Source: Synechocystis sp. LKSZ1 (lineage in GTDB: Bacteria; Cyanobacteriota; Cyanobacteriia; Cyanobacteriales; Microcystaceae). From it: a DNA stretch of 64,000 nucleotides. Where the stretch lies: the NCBI RefSeq assembly GCF_040436315.1, contig NZ_AP031572.1:558001-622000 (forward strand), written 5' to 3'. Shown in pieces: positions 60,396 to 64,000 of this stretch. The position numbers and the translations under genes are program-made. Under the pieces are notes generated by a model. The model saw only the letters and a program-made list of their open reading frames with translations. It made no database searches and was not told the origin of the DNA. How positions within the stretch are numbered: position 1 is the first letter of the stretch; each line of letters begins with the position of its first letter.

Positions 60396-62126
60396 ATGAA
60401 AAATTCTTGGTTCCTTTGGTTAGCAAGTACACTGGCAGGCAGTTTGCTGGTAGGGTACAGCCCGGTCGTCATCGCTCAAGACGAAACTGGTGTCTCTCCG
60501 TTGTCCCTAGATAAGTCAGGGCCAGATTTATCGGCACTTCCCACTTCAGCGATGGATCAGGTGACGTCGGTTTCAGAACTCCGAGATGTCGCTCCCAATG
60601 ATTGGGCCTACGAAGCCCTCAAAAGCTTGGTCGAACGCTATGGCTGTATTGTTGGTTATCCAGACAAGACCTTTCGAGGCAATCGTGCCTTGAGCCGCTG
60701 GGAGTTTGCTGCTGGGCTCAACGCTTGCATGAATACCATGGAACGTCTACTGCAAGAAAATGTGGCCGTGCTCCGACAAGATATCGATACCCTCAAGCGT
60801 TTAGCAGAGGACTTCCAGGCTGAATTGGCGGCCTTAGGAACGAGGGTTGATAACCTAGAAGCTCGTACATCTTTCCTAGAAGATCATCAATTTTCAACGA
60901 CAACAAAACTGACTGGGGAGGTCATTTTTTCTCTAAGCGGGGCATCGGGGGGTGAGCCTGGCTCCTCGAACTCTCAGTTTACGTTCAACGATCGGGTACG
61001 ATTAAACCTCACCACAAGTTTTACGGGTAAAGATGCGCTGATCACGGGGTTGCAGGCTTATAACTTTAAGGCCGGACAACTGGTTACTGGCACAGGGAGT
61101 GTGGCTGAAGTTCTATTTCCTAATGATGGTTCAATTCTTGGGGAAGGGATGACGAGTCTCAACTATGAACCGCAATTTGCTGGGTTTAATCCCCAAGATC
61201 TTCAACCGAGTTGTGGCAATAACAGTCTCTGTCTGTACAAACTGTTGTACGTGACCCCTGTTGCAGATAATTTGACCTTTTTCGTCGGGCCCAAGGCCGA
61301 GGTAACTGATGCGTTTCCTGCCATCGTGCCCTTTGCCAGTGAGGGACAGGGGGCCCTATCGCGGGCGTTTGCCATTAACCCTGTGCTTCGCGTCTCTGGG
61401 GGAACCTCCGGAACCGGCCTGGCGTCGGCGGCGGGTCTCATCTATACGCCGAACCCAGTGGTGGATCTACGGGTGCTTTATGGCTCGGTGAATGCCGCCA
61501 TTCCTCAAAATCAGGGATTTCCTGGAACCCCACTTGGGGCAGGGTTGTTCAATGGCAGTTTTGTGGCAGCGACCCAACTTACCCTACACCCGACGGATAA
61601 CCTTGACATTGGCTTTAATTATGCCTACAGCTATCACCAGATTAATATTCTCGGTACCGGCTTATCCGGCTCTGCGTTCAATGTCTTGGGTGGTTTGCCG
61701 CTCACAACCCCTGTTAACGTCAATTCCGTTGGGACGACCCTGACCTGGCGCATTAGCCCGAGTGTTTACTTCACGACCTACGGTGCCTACTTTATGGTGG
61801 ATCAAGCCAATAGTGGGTCAGCGTTTACAAACTTGGCAAGCTGGATGGCAGGATTGTATTTCCCCAATGCTTTAGCAGACGGTAATTCTGCAGGCCTGAT
61901 ATTCGGTCAACCCCTGGCTCGAGTCGGTGCGGGGAACGGCGCTACGTTGACCCCTACCAATATCGGCAATCGGGCAACACCTTACCAAATTGAAGCATTT
62001 TACAACTACAAGATTAACAACAATATCAGTATTACCCCTGGTGCTTTTGTCATCTTTAATCCCGAAGGCGATTCCGATAACAGTACTACTGGCGTTTTTG
62101 CTTTGCGGACGACCTTCACTTTCTAG
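60396..62126 (+). CDS. SLH-domain outer-membrane porin within the cmp operon
   Basis: This cyanobacterial porin has 576 residues. It shows a signal peptide (ending near VVIAQ), an SLH domain (about 57-107; VAPNDWAYEALKSLVERYG, YPDKTFRGNRALSRWE) that binds peptidoglycan-linked polymer, and a short coiled coil (about 110-150). A C-terminal OprB-like beta-barrel ends in FALRTTFTF with the terminal Phe typical of outer-membrane proteins. ATG 60396 fits the signal; a TTG 39 bases upstream is less likely. It is the counterpart of slr0042, probably letting bicarbonate into the periplasm. Confidence 0.88.
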   Translation: MKNSWFLWLASTLAGSLLVGYSPVVIAQDETGVSPLSLDKSGPDLSALPTSAMDQVTSVSELRDVAPNDWAYEALKSLVERYGCIVGYPDKTFRGNRALSRWEFAAGLNACMNTMERLLQENVAVLRQDIDTLKRLAEDFQAELAALGTRVDNLEARTSFLEDHQFSTTTKLTGEVIFSLSGASGGEPGSSNSQFTFNDRVRLNLTTSFTGKDALITGLQAYNFKAGQLVTGTGSVAEVLFPNDGSILGEGMTSLNYEPQFAGFNPQDLQPSCGNNSLCLYKLLYVTPVADNLTFFVGPKAEVTDAFPAIVPFASEGQGALSRAFAINPVLRVSGGTSGTGLASAAGLIYTPNPVVDLRVLYGSVNAAIPQNQGFPGTPLGAGLFNGSFVAATQLTLHPTDNLDIGFNYAYSYHQINILGTGLSGSAFNVLGGLPLTTPVNVNSVGTTLTWRISPSVYFTTYGAYFMVDQANSGSAFTNLASWMAGLYFPNALADGNSAGLIFGQPLARVGAGNGATLTPTNIGNRATPYQIEAFYNYKINNNISITPGAFVIFNPEGDSDNSTTGVFALRTTFTF

Positions 62127-62158
62127 ACTTCATTTCTGTTCCTTTCTCTTGAACTACT

Positions 62159-64000
62159 ATGAGCGTTTTTGTTGCTGTTGATAACATTGATAAAGTTTTT
62201 CCCCTTGCCAATGGTGGTGAATACCTGGCCCTAAAAGGGATTAATTTGGAAATTAGAAAGGGAGAATTTGTTTCCCTGATTGGTCACTCGGGCTGTGGCA
62301 AGTCAACCCTGCTGAATATGATTGCCGGTCTAGATCTACCCAGTGAAGGCATTGTCACTCTGGCCGGCCAACAGGTGAAAAATCCTGGCCCCGACAAGAT
62401 GGTGATTTTTCAAAACTATTCCCTCTTGCCCTGGTTAAGTGTGCGGCAAAATATCGCCCTGGCCGTTGAAGAAGTGATGAAGGGGGCCTCCCCAACGGAA
62501 AAGACCCAACTGATCGAAGACCACATTGACCTCGTTGGACTGCGCCACGCGGTCGATAAATTACCGAAAGAACTATCGGGGGGGATGAAACAACGGGTAG
62601 CCATTGCCAGGGCCCTGGCGATTCGCCCCAAATTACTACTGCTCGACGAACCCTTTGGGGCCCTGGATGCCTTGACCCGAGGCAATTTGCAAGAGCAGTT
62701 AATGCGGATCTGTGAACAGTATCAGATCACCTCGATCATGGTCACCCATGATGTAGATGAAGCGGTGTTGCTGTCTGACCGGATTGTGATGCTAACCAAT
62801 GGGCCTGGTTCGGTGATTGGGGGCATTTTAGACGTGGATATTCCCCGGCCCCGTAAACGGATGGAAGTCGTTAATCACCCTAGTTACTACAGTCTTCGCA
62901 GTGAGATTATTTATTTCCTAAACCAACAGAAACGGATTAAAAAACTACGGGCCAAAAAAGTCACCACAATTGCTCGCCATGGTCTAGAAAAGGTCAATTT
63001 AGAGATTGGTTTTGTCCCCCTCACGGCTTGTGCGCCCCTGGTAGTGGCTAAAGAAAAAGGCTTTTTTGCTAAGCACGGCCTGGATGAAGTGAGTTTGGTA
63101 CGGGAAACCAGTTGGCGTGGCATTGTGGACGGCATTTCCGGGGGCTACCTAGACGGGGCCCAAATGCCCGCCGGCATGCCCACCTGGTTAACCGCCGGGG
63201 GTTACCAAGAGCAACCCCTGCCCATCGTAACGGCCCTAACCATGACCCGTAACGGTAATGGCATTACCCTCGGCCGCAAACTGTACGACCAGGGGGTTTA
63301 TACAGCGGCGGATTTTAAACAATGTCTATTAGCCTCCGACGGCAACCCCCATACCCTCGGGATGGTGCACCCTTCCTCTATGCACAATCTGCTGTTGCGC
63401 TACTGGTTAGCGGGCCATGGCATTGACCCCGACCGGGATGTCAACCTTAAAACCATTCCTCCGGCCCAAATGGTAGCTGACCTCAAGGCCGGTAGCATTG
63501 ACGGCTATTGTGTGGGGGAACCCTGGAATCTACGGGCGGCCATGGAAGGCGTCGGCTTTACCATTGCCACCGATCTAGAAATTTGGCCGGGCCATCCGGG
63601 GAAAGTGCTGGGGGTTCGGGAAGATTGGGCCCTGACCTATCCCAATACCCACGTGGCTTTGGTTAAGGCCCTGCTGGAGGCCTGTCATTACTGTGCTGAC
63701 CCAGCCAACGAGCTGGAAATCCGGGAAATGCTGGCGGCGCGGGAGTATTTAAGCACCAGTATTGACTATATTCACCTGGGCGACCCCAATCAAGTCACCT
63801 GTAGCTTGGAGCGGCCGGTGGAGTATGCCCACCATCTCTTTGCCGGGGCCAATGTCAACCGTCCCAGTCGGACAGAACACCTGTGGATGATGACCCAGAT
63901 GGCCCGCTGGGGAGAAATTCCCTTCCCCCGTAATTGGGTCGAGATTTTAGAACGGGTTTGTCGGGTTGGTGTATTTAGTACAGCGGCCAGGGAACTCAGT
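62159..64000 (+). CDS. cmpC: CmpC, ATPase fused to a substrate-binding domain (partial at right edge)
   Basis: The frame is open for 614 codons up to the edge. The first 255 residues are an ABC ATPase: LIGHSGCGKSTLL (Walker A), VIFQNYSLLPWL (Q loop), ELSGGMKQRVAIARAL, LLLLDEPFGALDA and VTHDVDEAV. After a linker, a CmpA/NrtA-like domain begins near residue 280 with IGFVPLTACAPLVVAKEKGFF split over the first strand and helix. This fusion is specific to NrtC and CmpC and may sense intracellular substrate. About 50 residues are probably missing, since the family is about 660 residues. A cmpD gene should follow. Confidence 0.88.
   Translation, partial: MSVFVAVDNIDKVFPLANGGEYLALKGINLEIRKGEFVSLIGHSGCGKSTLLNMIAGLDLPSEGIVTLAGQQVKNPGPDKMVIFQNYSLLPWLSVRQNIALAVEEVMKGASPTEKTQLIEDHIDLVGLRHAVDKLPKELSGGMKQRVAIARALAIRPKLLLLDEPFGALDALTRGNLQEQLMRICEQYQITSIMVTHDVDEAVLLSDRIVMLTNGPGSVIGGILDVDIPRPRKRMEVVNHPSYYSLRSEIIYFLNQQKRIKKLRAKKVTTIARHGLEKVNLEIGFVPLTACAPLVVAKEKGFFAKHGLDEVSLVRETSWRGIVDGISGGYLDGAQMPAGMPTWLTAGGYQEQPLPIVTALTMTRNGNGITLGRKLYDQGVYTAADFKQCLLASDGNPHTLGMVHPSSMHNLLLRYWLAGHGIDPDRDVNLKTIPPAQMVADLKAGSIDGYCVGEPWNLRAAMEGVGFTIATDLEIWPGHPGKVLGVREDWALTYPNTHVALVKALLEACHYCADPANELEIREMLAAREYLSTSIDYIHLGDPNQVTCSLERPVEYAHHLFAGANVNRPSRTEHLWMMTQMARWGEIPFPRNWVEILERVCRVGVFSTAARELS

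Noticed and set aside
57898-64000. Nitrate/nitrite transporter operon (nrtA-nrtB-nrtC)
   Set aside because: The families are close relatives, and ntcA in the window made this tempting. Motifs in the binding protein ([29 protein letters not shown]) follow CmpA rather than NrtA as I remember them, and the porin between B and C matches the cmp order of Synechocystis. No nirA or other nitrogen gene is adjacent.
1-64000. CRISPR arrays, insertion sequences and prophage genes
   Set aside because: I saw no regularly spaced repeats, transposase, integrase or phage structural genes in either strand. The RecB-like DUF2779 gene is not next to any cas gene.
1-64000. HIP1 octamer (GCGATCGC) abundance as a lineage marker
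   Set aside because: I did not notice a clear copy while reading, but a reliable count needs a computer search, so I draw no conclusion from it.

Overview
The window comes from a cyanobacterial chromosome, most likely a unicellular Synechocystis-like lineage. Diagnostic genes are the carotenoid isomerase CrtH, the nitrogen regulator NtcA, a CpcS/CpeS-type phycobilin lyase, paired ClpP/ClpR, an NdbB-type quinone reductase, the rimO-crhR pair, a bicarbonate-uptake (cmp) operon with a porin inside it, and a nine-gene cluster matching in order the photosystem II assembly (Pap) operon slr0144-slr0152 of Synechocystis 6803. Coding density is high. Both edges cut a gene: crtH lacks its last codons at the left, and cmpC its last codons at the right.

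Layout. 1-11.6 kb: crtH, a dienelactone hydrolase, a periplasmic-sensor diguanylate cyclase, a GT39 glycosyltransferase, a ferritin-like protein, a DUF2779 nuclease-like protein, a UbiH-type hydroxylase and UDP-glucose dehydrogenase. 11.6-16.7 kb: tRNA-Arg(CCG), a pentapeptide-repeat protein divergent from ntcA, then DUF3084, a YqgF-like protein and a DppC-like permease. 16.7-23.3 kb (minus strand): the Pap cluster, with two V4R proteins, two phycobilisome-fold proteins, two [2Fe-2S] ferredoxins, a small repeat protein, a TPR protein and a Ser/Thr kinase. 23.3-24.2 kb: the only long gene-free stretch; it is AT-rich and holds an orphan plus-strand intrinsic terminator. 24.2-39.2 kb: an FHA-PAS-GGDEF-EAL protein, a VWA protein, proS with an unusual internal insertion, menH, cpcS-like, murG, hydrolases, a Na+/H+ antiporter, a HAD protein, an ndbB-like gene and an AT-rich gene for a pentameric ligand-gated ion channel homologue. 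39.3-57.6 kb: gatD-like, hisD, ybaB/ebfC, smpB, an aminotransferase, rimO-crhR, DinB, dxr, a lipoprotein, clpP-clpR, argD, two GT4 glycosyltransferases and DUF6671. 57.9-64 kb: cmpA-cmpB-porin-cmpC.

How the genes connect. MenH and the NdbB-like enzyme both belong to phylloquinone synthesis. CrtH, the CpcS-like lyase and the Pap cluster serve pigments and photosystem assembly. MurG and GatD act on lipid II. NtcA and the cmp operon link nitrogen and carbon supply. Two multidomain cyclic-di-GMP proteins read external ligands or phospho-signals.

The best leads are: the ion-channel homologue; the AT-rich in-frame insertion of roughly 74 codons in proS; a candidate small RNA or attenuated leader near 23.7-24.0 kb; a three-way-junction RNA fold between cmpA and cmpB; a degenerate class II tRNA-like element before argD; and motif-level differences between the paralogues of the Pap cluster.
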